A DNA stretch of 9,235 bases from Candidatus Nanohalarchaeota archaeon. Its GTDB lineage: Archaea > EX4484-52. Under the pieces are notes generated by a model, which saw nothing but the letters and a program-made list of their open reading frames with translations, ran no database searches and was not told the DNA's origin. Shown here in pieces: positions 1 to 6,792 of this stretch. The stretch is taken from contig QMVB01000032.1 in assembly GCA_003660905.1 (NCBI GenBank), positions 1 to 9,235 of the forward strand, written 5' to 3'. The position numbers were made by a program, and so were the translations under genes. Position 1 is the first letter of the stretch. The number at the start of each line of letters is the position of its first letter.

Positions 1-12
1 AAAAGAAAAAAA

Positions 13-20
13 TTATATAA
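13..20 (+). promoter_or_regulatory. TATA-like box upstream of the coiled-coil gene
   Basis: TTATATAA follows a purine-rich stretch that could act as a BRE. It lies about 55 bases before the ATG at 74, so an archaeal start site 25 bases downstream would leave a leader of roughly 30 bases. The same octamer sits upstream of the ATPase gene. The leader is almost pure A/G and has no Shine-Dalgarno close to the ATG. The surroundings are so AT-rich that a chance match is possible. Confidence 0.3.
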
Positions 21-73
21 GAAGCAAAAAGAAAGGGGAATTAAAAAAGAAAAAAAAAAATTATGAAAAAAAC

Positions 74-1225
74 ATGACGGAGAAGTTAGAGCAGTTTGAA
101 AAAAAAATAAAGCTCAAGATGATTAAAGTTAATAAATTAAACAAAATTCTGGATGAGAAAACCAAAATTGGGACAATATTAGCAGACGAACTGACTGCTC
201 TTGAAAATCCAAAAGGGAATTTTATTTCAAGGAATGAATTTGAAAAGGCGAACCTTAATTTAAGCAGCAGCATAGATGGAAAAATAAAGAGTCTCGAAAA
301 AGAGAAAGACAAGTTAGATAAAAAACTGGATTCTGAATTGAAGGAACAGACAAAAAATGGGAAAAAGATTGCCAAAAAGATGGATCTCATTGAGAGTGCT
401 TTTATTGCCAGATCAAGGGCAATTGATGAATTAGACAGAAATGTGAATGAAAAATTTAAACAAATAGAAAACGACATTGCCTTAAGAGATGAACTCCAAA
501 AACCGAATATATCTCTCCAAAAAACAATGATAGAGGAAAAAATAAAGAACGCTGTTGAAAAAATAAGGATTGAGTCAGGTTCGGATATTGAAAAAAAGAT
601 TGCAGATATGAAGGGGAGCATAACGGCAGAAATGAAAAAAAACATAGGGTCTGTCAATTCAAAATCCATTGATTTGATTAATAAGAAAATAAGCCAATTG
701 AACGATAAAGTGAATGCTCTTGGGTTGATTCAAAATAAAATTTCAGGAATTGAAGATGCATTGGATGCTGTGAATAAAAAAACCAACAAATTTATAGGAG
801 AGTTGCCGGAAAAGAAAATAGCATCGGATGAGCTAAATTTCATTCAAAAAACAATGGATGAAAAGATAAGCGACATGGAATCCAGATTTATGGCATTGGA
901 ATCAGCCCAAAGCAAATCCAGAGAAATAGAAAAGCAAATTAAAACATCCGGCATATCAAGGGATGATTTGTCTAATCTTGAGAAAATGATAAGCAGTGAA
1001 ACAAAGAAGTATGCTGAACAGGCATTTCTTGAGTCAAATGCAAAATTGCAAAAGCAGATTGGTGGCATGAAAGATGACATTATAAGAGAGATGAACGAAA
1101 CAATTGAATCTATCAACTTGATGTCCCTTGGCTTAATGAAGGACAAGGTAAATGAATTGCAGGTCTTAATTAATGAAAAAACAAAAAAATGCCTTGATCC
1201 TCCGGGAAGTATAATTATTGAATAA
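74..1225 (+). CDS. Lysine-rich coiled-coil protein of unknown function
   Basis: I do not recognise a family. The 383-residue product is almost wholly charged and helical, rich in Lys, Glu, Ile, Leu, Ser and Asn, with heptad-like spacing of Ile/Leu/Met over most of its length. No membrane segment, signal peptide or catalytic motif is visible, so it is probably cytosolic and structural or scaffolding. A short motif of the form (I/L)xx(D/N/E)E(L/F) recurs at about residues 51-56 (ISRNEF), 136-141 (ALRDEL), 249-254 (IASDEL) and 294-299 (ISRDDL), each followed by a helix with repeated Lys/Glu, suggesting degenerate internal repeats. The tail (about 373-383, CLDPPGSIIIE) is not coiled. The ATG at 74 is the first usable start; an ATG at 63 meets a stop after four codons. 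The HAD gene follows after about 30 bases on the same strand. Database hits to SMC or myosin-like proteins would probably reflect composition only. Confidence 0.8.
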   Translation: MTEKLEQFEKKIKLKMIKVNKLNKILDEKTKIGTILADELTALENPKGNFISRNEFEKANLNLSSSIDGKIKSLEKEKDKLDKKLDSELKEQTKNGKKIAKKMDLIESAFIARSRAIDELDRNVNEKFKQIENDIALRDELQKPNISLQKTMIEEKIKNAVEKIRIESGSDIEKKIADMKGSITAEMKKNIGSVNSKSIDLINKKISQLNDKVNALGLIQNKISGIEDALDAVNKKTNKFIGELPEKKIASDELNFIQKTMDEKISDMESRFMALESAQSKSREIEKQIKTSGISRDDLSNLEKMISSETKKYAEQAFLESNAKLQKQIGGMKDDIIREMNETIESINLMSLGLMKDKVNELQVLINEKTKKCLDPPGSIIIE

Positions 1226-1255
1226 TGGCATTATTCATTGCATGCAAACAGAATT

Positions 1256-1951
1256 ATGAAGCATAAATCACTTATATTTGATGCAGACAACACACTGTAT
1301 AAAACAGATCCAAAAAAAGCTTATGAAAAGCAGTTTTCTTTTTTGTGCAAATCACTTTGCCTAAATAGAGATGCGCTTGAAAGAGAATGGAAAAATATCC
1401 TAAAGACTGTTGTCTTGTCCAATTCATTGGTTGAGAGAAGCAGGCAGTTCAGTTTGGCAAAGGCAGTAAATGCTGCTTTGAATGGCAAAAGAACATGCGC
1501 AAATGAGCGCAGTATTGAGAAAGCAGTGAAAGAATCCATAGAATTGTTCTATGAGGAAGTGCTCAGGAGCGGGATGGATTTCAGCAAAAAAACACCGTCA
1601 ATGATTTTGCGCCTGAAGAAAAAATATAATGTCTTCGTCGCAAGCGATGAATACAGGGCGTTTCTTGAAAAAAAATTGTCTTTTGTGTTTGGAAACATGA
1701 AAGATTATTTTGACGGTATCGTAAGTTGCGAAGATGCAGGTTGCCTTAAGCCATCAAAAAAATTCCATGAAATCCTTATTGAAAAATACAATCTGGCGCC
1801 CAAAAACTGTACGATAATAGGAGATAGTTGGGAAAGGGATTTGAAGACTGCAAAGCAGGCAGGAATAACTACTGTTCTTGTAGGCACTGGGGAAGAGGGC
1901 AGTCCTGATTTTTGGATAAAGGAGATAGGGCAATTAGAAGGGATTTTGTAG
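1256..1951 (+). CDS. HAD-superfamily hydrolase (phosphatase-like, subfamily I)
   Basis: This is a 231-residue haloacid-dehalogenase-type hydrolase, probably a cytosolic Mg-dependent phosphatase. All four motifs are visible. Motif I is FDADNTLY (nucleophile D9, acid D11). Motif II is the Ser in FVASDE (S130). Motif III is the Lys in GCLKPS (K165). Motif IV is IIGDSWERD (D190, D195). The helical stretch between motifs I and II (about 20-110) is the size of a C1 cap, as in phosphoglycolate phosphatase and haloacid dehalogenase relatives; the substrate cannot be read from sequence. I chose the ATG at 1256 because it places motif I at residue 8, normal for the family; an in-frame TTG at 1238 would add six residues. 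No Shine-Dalgarno or obvious promoter lies in the ~30 bases after the coiled-coil gene, so the two are probably co-transcribed. The gene converges on the ATPase. Confidence 0.85.
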   Translation: MKHKSLIFDADNTLYKTDPKKAYEKQFSFLCKSLCLNRDALEREWKNILKTVVLSNSLVERSRQFSLAKAVNAALNGKRTCANERSIEKAVKESIELFYEEVLRSGMDFSKKTPSMILRLKKKYNVFVASDEYRAFLEKKLSFVFGNMKDYFDGIVSCEDAGCLKPSKKFHEILIEKYNLAPKNCTIIGDSWERDLKTAKQAGITTVLVGTGEEGSPDFWIKEIGQLEGIL

Positions 1952-2065
1952 GTTATTGTCTATCGGAATATAGAAGGAATTGACACGTCTTGTGTAATGT
2001 GGAACCGGATGCTTTTGTTGCAAAGTCGGTTGATTTTGTTGTTAATGAGTATCTGGAGGATAAGA

Positions 2066-4723
2066 TTATGAGAGGGCATTTTTTTGCCTTGAGATCAAGC
2101 CCTTCCTTCTCCGATTCGACAACATCTTCATCCCGTCAAAAACAACCACAATGGACAAAGATGCAAAAAATGCAAGAGCTATGTTGAATAAACCAATAGG
2201 CGCAGTTTCAAAAATAATATTCATTGGAGTCCAATATATTATAATCAAACTCATCGCAACGGAAATTACAGAAGCCCAGACCAGATATTTATTTGCAAAC
2301 AATGAACGACCCAATACACTTTTTCTAAAAGACCTGAAATTAAATGCATTTGCTATTGCAAAAAAGATCATAGTCATCAATGTTGTTGTTTGCGCAACAG
2401 TTTCTGACTGCCCAAGAACATTGAGCGTATAGTAAAAAACAGATAATGAAACAATGCATATTAAACTTCCCGCAGTCAGAATTACTGCTGATAACTGCTT
2501 GTTCAACATCCCTGATTTTTTTCTCGGCTTTAGTTTCATTATATCGCTGGAAGAAAGATTAAAGCTTAGGGCAATTGCAATAATATCATTTGAAAAAAGA
2601 TTCATAAACAATATATGCATTGCAACCAATGGCAGGGGCATACCCAATGCTATTGCAAAAAAAACAAGGAACAACTGGGCAAAATTGATGGAAACCTGGT
2701 ATGCCACGCATTTTTGCAGGTTGTTGAAAATGATTCTTCCTTCCCTGATGGCATATACAATAGTTGCAAAATTATCATCTCTCAGGATTAAGTCCGATGC
2801 CTGGCGGGAGACATCGGTCCCGTTTTTGCCCATCGCAACTCCTATATGCGCCTGCTTTAGGGCAGGGGCATCATTTACGCCGTCGCCGGTCATCGTGACA
2901 ATCTCCCCGTTCTGCCTGAATGCATTCACTATCCTTAATTTATGTTCCGGGCGCACCCTTGCAAATATTGTGACATCATTTACCTGTTTTGAAAGCTCAT
3001 AATCTGAAAGCTGCTCTATTTCATCGCCTGAGATAATTTCTCCCTCAATTCCTATCTGCTTTGCTATCTGCTTTGCAGTATCTTTATTATCGCCGGTAAT
3101 TATCTTGACTTTTATTCCTGCCTCTTTGCATAATTTTAATGCATCAGGGACTTCTTCTCTCGGGGGGTCGTAAATGGCGAGCAAACCAAGTAAAACCATG
3201 TTGTTTTCAGTAATTGCCTTTTTGGATGCATTTATCTGCTTATAGCAGACAGCCATAAGCCGGTATCCATGTTGCGTGAGTTCTTCATTGGTATCTGCAA
3301 TTTTTTGTTTTTGAACTTCGTCAAATTCGATTGTCCTGCCTGAGTTTTGGATGAATTTGCATTTGTCTGTCAATATTTCCGAAGCCCCTATTGAATAGAT
3401 ATATTTCTCTTTTCCTTCCAAACTCATTACAGTTCTTCTTTTTCTTTTTGAATTAAACGGAAGTTCTTCTTCGAGAGTAAAAGTTAAGTTTTCTCTTGAA
3501 ATTCCTGCTTTGGCAGACATTATCAACAATGATGCCTCTGTTGGCGTTCCACTGCTTACCTTGTATTCATCTGTATGATCTATGCGCTCAACTCTTGAGT
3601 CATTGCATATAACAGATGCCCTTAACAAAAAATTCAGGTCCTTGTCTTTTCCGACATCTATTTTTTGGTTATTCTGATTAGTGTATAAAAAATTACCTTT
3701 GGAAACATAGCCGGTGCCTTCAACATCAATTATTTTGCCGTCCAGATATATTTTCTTTACAGTCATCTCTCCTTTTGTTAGGGTCCCTGTTTTATCAGAG
3801 CATATTATCGTGGTCTCTCCAAGAGTCTCAACTATGGACATCCTGTTCACTATTGCATTTTTATCCGCCATGTTCCATGTGCCTCTTGCAAGTATAGTAA
3901 TTAAGACAACAGGAAGCCCTTCAGGAAAGGCCGATACGCACAGGGCAATAACAACAATAAGTATCTCCACCAAAAGTTCATAAGAAAAAGGCACTTTCAC
4001 AAGCATTATAAAACCCGTTAGTAGTGAAACCAATATTGTAAAGACAGTCATGTATTTTACTATGTCATTTACTTTTTTCTGGAGAGGCAGTTCTTTTTCT
4101 GCTGTTGAAATCATGTTCGCGATTTTTCCAAATTCCGTATTCATTCCTGTGTGCAAAACTTCTGCAATGCATCTTCCATTAATAATGTAAGTTCCCATGA
4201 AAAGTAAATTATTCTTGTCCTGGGTTTTCTCGTCCTTTGACGCTGATTTATTTACTTCTTTTGACTCGCCGGTCAATGCAGATTCATTTACAGCCAATTC
4301 ATTTGCCTCCAGCACAAGGCAGTCAGCCGGAATTTTCTCTCCTGTCCGCAGGACAATAATATCCCCTACAGCAATGTCTCTTGAAGGGATTTTAATTTCT
4401 CTGCCATCTCTTATAACAACTGAGCGGGACATAATCATTTGTTTCAATGCATTTATTGATTTTTCTGCCCTGTATTCCTGGGTAAATCCTGCTACAACAA
4501 CAACGACTATGACGCCCAAAATAGCATATCCTGTAATAGATTTGCCGACGAAAAAAGACATCAGAGCAGCTGCAAAGAGCAAATAAATAAGCATGTTCTT
4601 TTTTATCTGCCTGAGAAGGATTTTGAATGCAGAAAATTTGTTGGATTCCTTTAATTCATTGGGACCATATTCTTTTAGTCTTTCTTCTGCCTGCTTTGGA
4701 GTAAGACCGGAAAATTTTTTCAT
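2066..4723 (-). CDS. P2-type cation-transporting P-type ATPase
   Basis: This ~885-residue membrane pump is of the SERCA/PMCA-like P2 class, coupling ATP hydrolysis to cation export. The N-terminus has the cation-ATPase signature (GLTPKQAEERLKEYGPNEL). About ten hydrophobic segments follow (near 44-60, 63-80, 222-243, 250-272, 672-693, 697-718, 743-766, 778-795, 811-832, 840-863). The actuator TGES is at 151-154, M4 PEGLP at 267-271, the phosphorylation site is D310 in SDKTGTLT, and the hinge TGDGVNDAP is at 612-620. Length and order are complete. I start at the ATG at 4723 because it opens the signature directly and lies about 27 bases from a TATA-like box; an upstream ATG at 4822 adds 33 uncharacteristic residues. 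E268 in M4 and N708 in M6 match Ca-site residues, but the M5 Glu is Gln (Q683) and the M6 Asp position is Asn (N712), so calcium specificity is uncertain. KGAPE is degenerate (IGASE, 445-449). Confidence 0.9.
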   Translation of the reverse strand: MKKFSGLTPKQAEERLKEYGPNELKESNKFSAFKILLRQIKKNMLIYLLFAAALMSFFVGKSITGYAILGVIVVVVVAGFTQEYRAEKSINALKQMIMSRSVVIRDGREIKIPSRDIAVGDIIVLRTGEKIPADCLVLEANELAVNESALTGESKEVNKSASKDEKTQDKNNLLFMGTYIINGRCIAEVLHTGMNTEFGKIANMISTAEKELPLQKKVNDIVKYMTVFTILVSLLTGFIMLVKVPFSYELLVEILIVVIALCVSAFPEGLPVVLITILARGTWNMADKNAIVNRMSIVETLGETTIICSDKTGTLTKGEMTVKKIYLDGKIIDVEGTGYVSKGNFLYTNQNNQKIDVGKDKDLNFLLRASVICNDSRVERIDHTDEYKVSSGTPTEASLLIMSAKAGISRENLTFTLEEELPFNSKRKRRTVMSLEGKEKYIYSIGASEILTDKCKFIQNSGRTIEFDEVQKQKIADTNEELTQHGYRLMAVCYKQINASKKAITENNMVLLGLLAIYDPPREEVPDALKLCKEAGIKVKIITGDNKDTAKQIAKQIGIEGEIISGDEIEQLSDYELSKQVNDVTIFARVRPEHKLRIVNAFRQNGEIVTMTGDGVNDAPALKQAHIGVAMGKNGTDVSRQASDLILRDDNFATIVYAIREGRIIFNNLQKCVAYQVSINFAQLFLVFFAIALGMPLPLVAMHILFMNLFSNDIIAIALSFNLSSSDIMKLKPRKKSGMLNKQLSAVILTAGSLICIVSLSVFYYTLNVLGQSETVAQTTTLMTMIFFAIANAFNFRSFRKSVLGRSLFANKYLVWASVISVAMSLIIIYWTPMNIIFETAPIGLFNIALAFFASLSIVVVFDGMKMLSNRRRKGLISRQKNALS

Positions 4724-4746
4724 AAATATATAAAATAGATATAAGT

Positions 4747-4754
4747 TTATATAA
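4747..4754 (-). promoter_or_regulatory. TATA-like box of the P-type ATPase gene
   Basis: TTATATAA, a palindrome, is centred about 27 bases upstream of the chosen ATG at 4723. This is the distance expected for an archaeal leaderless transcript starting at or next to the ATG, and it supports the shorter N-terminus. The long N-terminal extension would place this box inside the coding region. The local sequence is very AT-rich, which weakens the case. Confidence 0.45.
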
Positions 4755-4810
4755 TTTGTTGGATGATTTTGGTAAGAAAACACTAACTTGCGCCTTAATT
4801 GCCGTATCAA

Positions 4811-4826
4811 TATAAAATGCATTTTA
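4811..4826 (+). promoter_or_regulatory. TATA-like box overlapped by a 14-bp palindrome, upstream of the desulfurase
   Basis: TATAAAAT (4811-4818) resembles an archaeal TATA box. It overlaps a perfect 14-bp palindrome, TAAAATGCATTTTA (4813-4826), about 50 bases before the cysteine desulfurase start. Use of this box would give a leader of about 35 bases. A second, weaker T6A4 candidate at 4847-4856 is about 26 bases from the ATG and would give a leaderless transcript. The palindrome has the form of a dimeric regulator site covering the promoter, but no regulator is identified. Confidence 0.3.
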
Positions 4827-4876
4827 CTGTGACTTTTTGCTCAATATTTTTTAAAATTTCTTTCCATTAAAAGCAC

Positions 4877-6109
4877 ATGGATGCCAAAAAAGATTTCCCC
4901 TGCTTAAATCAAAAGATGAATGGATTGAGCCCGGTTTACCTCGACTCTGCATGCATGTCATTGAAGCCGCAATGCGTAATTGACAAGATGATTGAATATT
5001 ATGCACAATACAGTGGTTGCGGCGGAAGGTCGGCGCACAAATTCTCCTTCCGAACCACAGATGAAGTAACAAAAGCAAGAGAAAACATTGCCGTCTTTAT
5101 CGGAGCAAAAAAGCCAGAGCAGGTTATCTTTACAAAAAACACAACCGAATCCATCAATCTTGTTGCAAAAAGCTTTAAATTTAAGCCAACCGATATTGTG
5201 CTTACAACAGACAAGGAGCATAATTCCAATCTTGTACCATGGATGCTGATGGATAAAAGCAATGCTGTAAAGCACAAGACAATCGCCTCAAAACAGGATG
5301 GCAGTTTTGATATAGAATTATTCAAAGAAATGATGGAGAAGGAAAAAAACATAAAAATGGTTGCCCTGAATCATGTCTCAAACATTGACGGATACAAAAA
5401 TCCAATAAAAGATATTGTTGAAATTGCCCACGACAACAATGCTGTTGTACTTCTTGACGGGGCGCAAAGCGTTCCTCACACGAAAATAGATGTTGAAAGA
5501 ATGGACATTGATTTCCTTGCCTTTTCAGGGCACAAAATGTGCGGACCCACAGGAACAGGCGTCCTTTATGGCAAAGAAGAATTGCTAAATGAGTTAAATC
5601 CATTTATTGTAGGCGGAGACACTGTTGAAACAGTGGATGGCGACAGGATTACTTTTTTGGGCATTCCTGAAAAATTCGAGGCAGGATTGCAAGACTATGC
5701 CGGAATAATCGGCTTTGGAGAAGCCGCAAGATACCTCTCAAATATTGGAATAGAAAAAATCGAGAAATATGTCAACGACCTGAACATCTATCTTGATGAA
5801 AAAATGAAATCAATTGAAAATGTCAAAATAATCGGTCCTGCTGACCCGAAAAAAAGAAGCGGGATTACAAATGCAATTATTGACAACATCAATTCCCACG
5901 AAATCGCAATGTATCTGGATGAGGTAAAAAATGTAATGGTCCGCGACGGGGCACATTGCGTTCACAGCTGGTACAATAAAACAAAAACAAGAGCATCATT
6001 AAGGGCATCTTTATATTTGTATAACGATAAATCCGACATTGATGCTTATGTTGATGGGCTGAAGGAGTATATTGGTTTGGTTAAACAAGAAAATAATTTT
6101 GCAAATTAA
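4877..6109 (+). CDS. Cysteine desulfurase, SufS-like class V aminotransferase fold
   Basis: This 410-residue PLP enzyme should take sulfur from cysteine as an enzyme-bound persulfide for Fe-S clusters, tRNA thiolation or other sulfur uses. The PLP lysine is K220 in SGHKMCGPTG, the cofactor-ring Asp is D194 in LLDGAQSVP, and the His stacking on the cofactor is H115 in KEHNSN. The persulfide Cys is C361 in VRDGAHCVHSW, which matches the SufS RxGHHC context. R376 in LRASLYLYN fits the substrate carboxylate-binding Arg. Length is normal for SufS/CsdA. The N-terminal LDSACMSLKP and a nearby GCGGRSAHK replace the usual SufS LDNAATTQKP, and four Cys lie in the first 50 residues; I believe this is an archaeal subgroup. 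It is not SepCysS, which has different motifs. It diverges from the ATPase; a T7 run lies nine bases past the stop. No SufBCD or IscU scaffold gene is in the window. Confidence 0.85.
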   Translation: MDAKKDFPCLNQKMNGLSPVYLDSACMSLKPQCVIDKMIEYYAQYSGCGGRSAHKFSFRTTDEVTKARENIAVFIGAKKPEQVIFTKNTTESINLVAKSFKFKPTDIVLTTDKEHNSNLVPWMLMDKSNAVKHKTIASKQDGSFDIELFKEMMEKEKNIKMVALNHVSNIDGYKNPIKDIVEIAHDNNAVVLLDGAQSVPHTKIDVERMDIDFLAFSGHKMCGPTGTGVLYGKEELLNELNPFIVGGDTVETVDGDRITFLGIPEKFEAGLQDYAGIIGFGEAARYLSNIGIEKIEKYVNDLNIYLDEKMKSIENVKIIGPADPKKRSGITNAIIDNINSHEIAMYLDEVKNVMVRDGAHCVHSWYNKTKTRASLRASLYLYNDKSDIDAYVDGLKEYIGLVKQENNFAN

Positions 6110-6117
6110 TATTTGAA

Positions 6118-6124
6118 TTTTTTT
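6118..6124 (+). terminator. Oligo-T terminator after the desulfurase gene
   Basis: A run of seven T starts nine bases after the desulfurase stop codon, in the short convergent gap before aIF1A. Archaeal RNA polymerase terminates at such U-rich stretches without needing a hairpin. Further T-rich sequence follows nearby. Confidence 0.4.
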
Positions 6125-6173
6125 AGTGCAAAATTCTTTTTGCCGAAACTAAACTTTCTTGCGAGATTTTACA

Positions 6174-6190
6174 GTTTATTTACTATAAAC
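6174..6190 (-). terminator. Small inverted repeat just after the aIF1A stop
   Basis: GTTTAT and ATAAAC form a 6-bp stem around a 5-base loop, starting three bases past the aIF1A stop codon on the minus strand. It could protect or end the aIF1A transcript. No long T run follows on that strand, so a terminator role is tentative. Confidence 0.25.
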
Positions 6191-6192
6191 AA

Positions 6193-6537
6193 TCATTCGC
6201 TTTCCAGTGCTTTAAGATAATTATTGTTTCTTAAAAATTCTACGTGAGATTTCCTATATTTAAATAAAACATTGCATTTCTTGTCTCCCTCGTATTCCCA
6301 AGGCAGTATAATCACAATATCTCCTTCCCTGAGCCATAATCTTCTCTTGTATTTGCCGGGAACCACGCCAATCCTTGTTTTTCCGTCAGCGCAAATGATA
6401 TTCATTCTTCCAAAGCCCAAGCGTGTTTCTATCATTCCGAAGAGTTCTTCTTTCTTTGGAAACCGAACCCGGGAAATGACTACTTCTCCTTCTTCTTGAG
6501 GTATGCATTTTTTCTTCTTAGTAGGTCTCTGTTTCAT
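6193..6537 (-). CDS. eif1A: Translation initiation factor aIF1A
   Basis: This 114-residue protein is the archaeal homologue of eIF1A/IF1. It binds the A-site region of the small ribosomal subunit during initiation. A basic N-terminal tail (MKQRPTKKKK) leads into an S1/IF1-type OB fold (about 20-95). Characteristic stretches are ELFGMIETRLGFGRMNI, RIGVVPGKYKRRLWL and DIVIILPWEY, followed by the usual helical end (KCNVLFKYRKSHVEFLRNN). Length is normal. I chose the ATG at 6537: in-frame sequence upstream reads through tRNA-Pro and cannot be protein. The start is only ten bases after the tRNA 3' end, with no Shine-Dalgarno and no room for its own promoter outside the tRNA. The mRNA is therefore probably made from a tRNA-Pro/aIF1A precursor. 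Confidence 0.93.
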   Translation of the reverse strand: MKQRPTKKKKCIPQEEGEVVISRVRFPKKEELFGMIETRLGFGRMNIICADGKTRIGVVPGKYKRRLWLREGDIVIILPWEYEGDKKCNVLFKYRKSHVEFLRNNNYLKALESE

Positions 6538-6547
6538 AATGTTAATA

Positions 6548-6622
6548 TGAAGTCTCCCGGATTTGAACCGGGGTCCCAGGCTCCCAAAGCCCGGAGGATG
6601 GACCAAGCTACCACAAGACTCC
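6548..6622 (-). tRNA. tRNA-Pro (anticodon UGG)
   Basis: Reading the minus strand, a 7-bp acceptor stem (GGAGTCT with AGACTTC, one G-U pair) encloses a complete cloverleaf. The anticodon stem is CGGGC/GCCTG with a 7-base loop TTTGGGA giving anticodon UGG (bases 6586-6584). The T arm is CCCGG/CCGGG around TTCAAAT. The discriminator is A and CCA is not encoded. The D arm contains TAGCTTGGT and looks long, with only two or three firm pairs in its stem. UGG can read all four proline codons with U34 modification. The gene lies 42 bases after the basic mini-protein and ten bases before aIF1A, so all three may share a transcript. Confidence 0.92.
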
Positions 6623-6664
6623 TTAATTAATTATTTGAATTAAATTCCGGAGCTTTTAATCCAC

Positions 6665-6751
6665 TTACTTTTTGTATCTCATCTTCTTGGACTTTTTTTT
6701 GAGCTTGTGCTTTTTCATTTTTAATCTTTTTCTTTTTTTACCGCAGGGCAT
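6665..6751 (-). CDS. 28-residue basic protein, bS22/mS38 (AURKAIP1/COX24)-like
   Basis: This tiny ORF encodes 28 residues, more than half Lys or Arg, and begins MPCGKKRKRLK. Its core (MKKHKLKKKSKK) resembles the COX24/AURKAIP1 C-terminal motif found in mitochondrial mS38, actinobacterial bS22 and the similar very short proteins of Bacteroidetes, which also start MPSGKKRKR as I recall them. Those proteins are embedded in rRNA of the small subunit. Eukaryotic and archaeal eL41 is the other short Arg/Lys-only ribosomal protein, but the eL41 tryptophans and Arg pattern I know are absent. A good Shine-Dalgarno (GGTGA at 6761-6757) sits five bases before the ATG, and the neighbours are tRNA-Pro and aIF1A. 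These support a real ribosomal gene. Family assignment rests on a short, low-complexity match. Confidence 0.7.
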   Translation of the reverse strand: MPCGKKRKRLKMKKHKLKKKSKKMRYKK

Positions 6752-6756
6752 TTAAT

Positions 6757-6761
6757 TCACC
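6757..6761 (-). promoter_or_regulatory. Shine-Dalgarno of the 28-residue basic protein
   Basis: GGTGA, complementary to the 3' end of archaeal 16S rRNA, lies five bases before the ATG at 6751. It is one of very few clear ribosome binding sites in the window and is the main evidence that this very short ORF is translated. Confidence 0.6.
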
Positions 6762-6792
6762 ATTATTATAGCATAAGACATAAATACTGCAA

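Noticed and set aside
61..669. 202-codon minus-strand open frame
   Set aside because: It is antisense to the coiled-coil gene; its Phe/Ser/Ile-rich composition mirrors Lys/Glu-rich codons on the other strand.
1238..1255. TTG start adding six residues to the HAD protein
   Set aside because: The ATG at 1256 gives the normal distance to motif I and there is no ribosome site favouring the TTG.
2151..4586. Several plus-strand open frames of 89-182 codons within the ATPase gene
   Set aside because: They are antisense shadows of a complete, motif-rich ATPase frame and have no recognisable domains or start signals.
4724..4822. 33-codon N-terminal extension of the ATPase from the ATG at 4822
   Set aside because: The extension has no family similarity, spans the TATA-like box, and the next ATG opens exactly on the conserved N-terminal signature.
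4877..6109. Identification of the PLP enzyme as SepCysS, the partner of SepRS
   Set aside because: It carries the SufS persulfide Cys context (GAHC) and SGHKMCGPTG, and lacks the SepCysS sequence pattern I know from methanogens.
6538..6606. 23-codon extension of aIF1A
   Set aside because: It is the tRNA-Pro gene read as codons; the family start fits the ATG at 6537.
6665..6751. Assignment of the 28-residue protein as eL41
   Set aside because: eL41 in archaea that I know has conserved Trp and an Arg-rich RRLKR pattern; here the HKLKK core fits bS22/mS38 better, though this is not certain.
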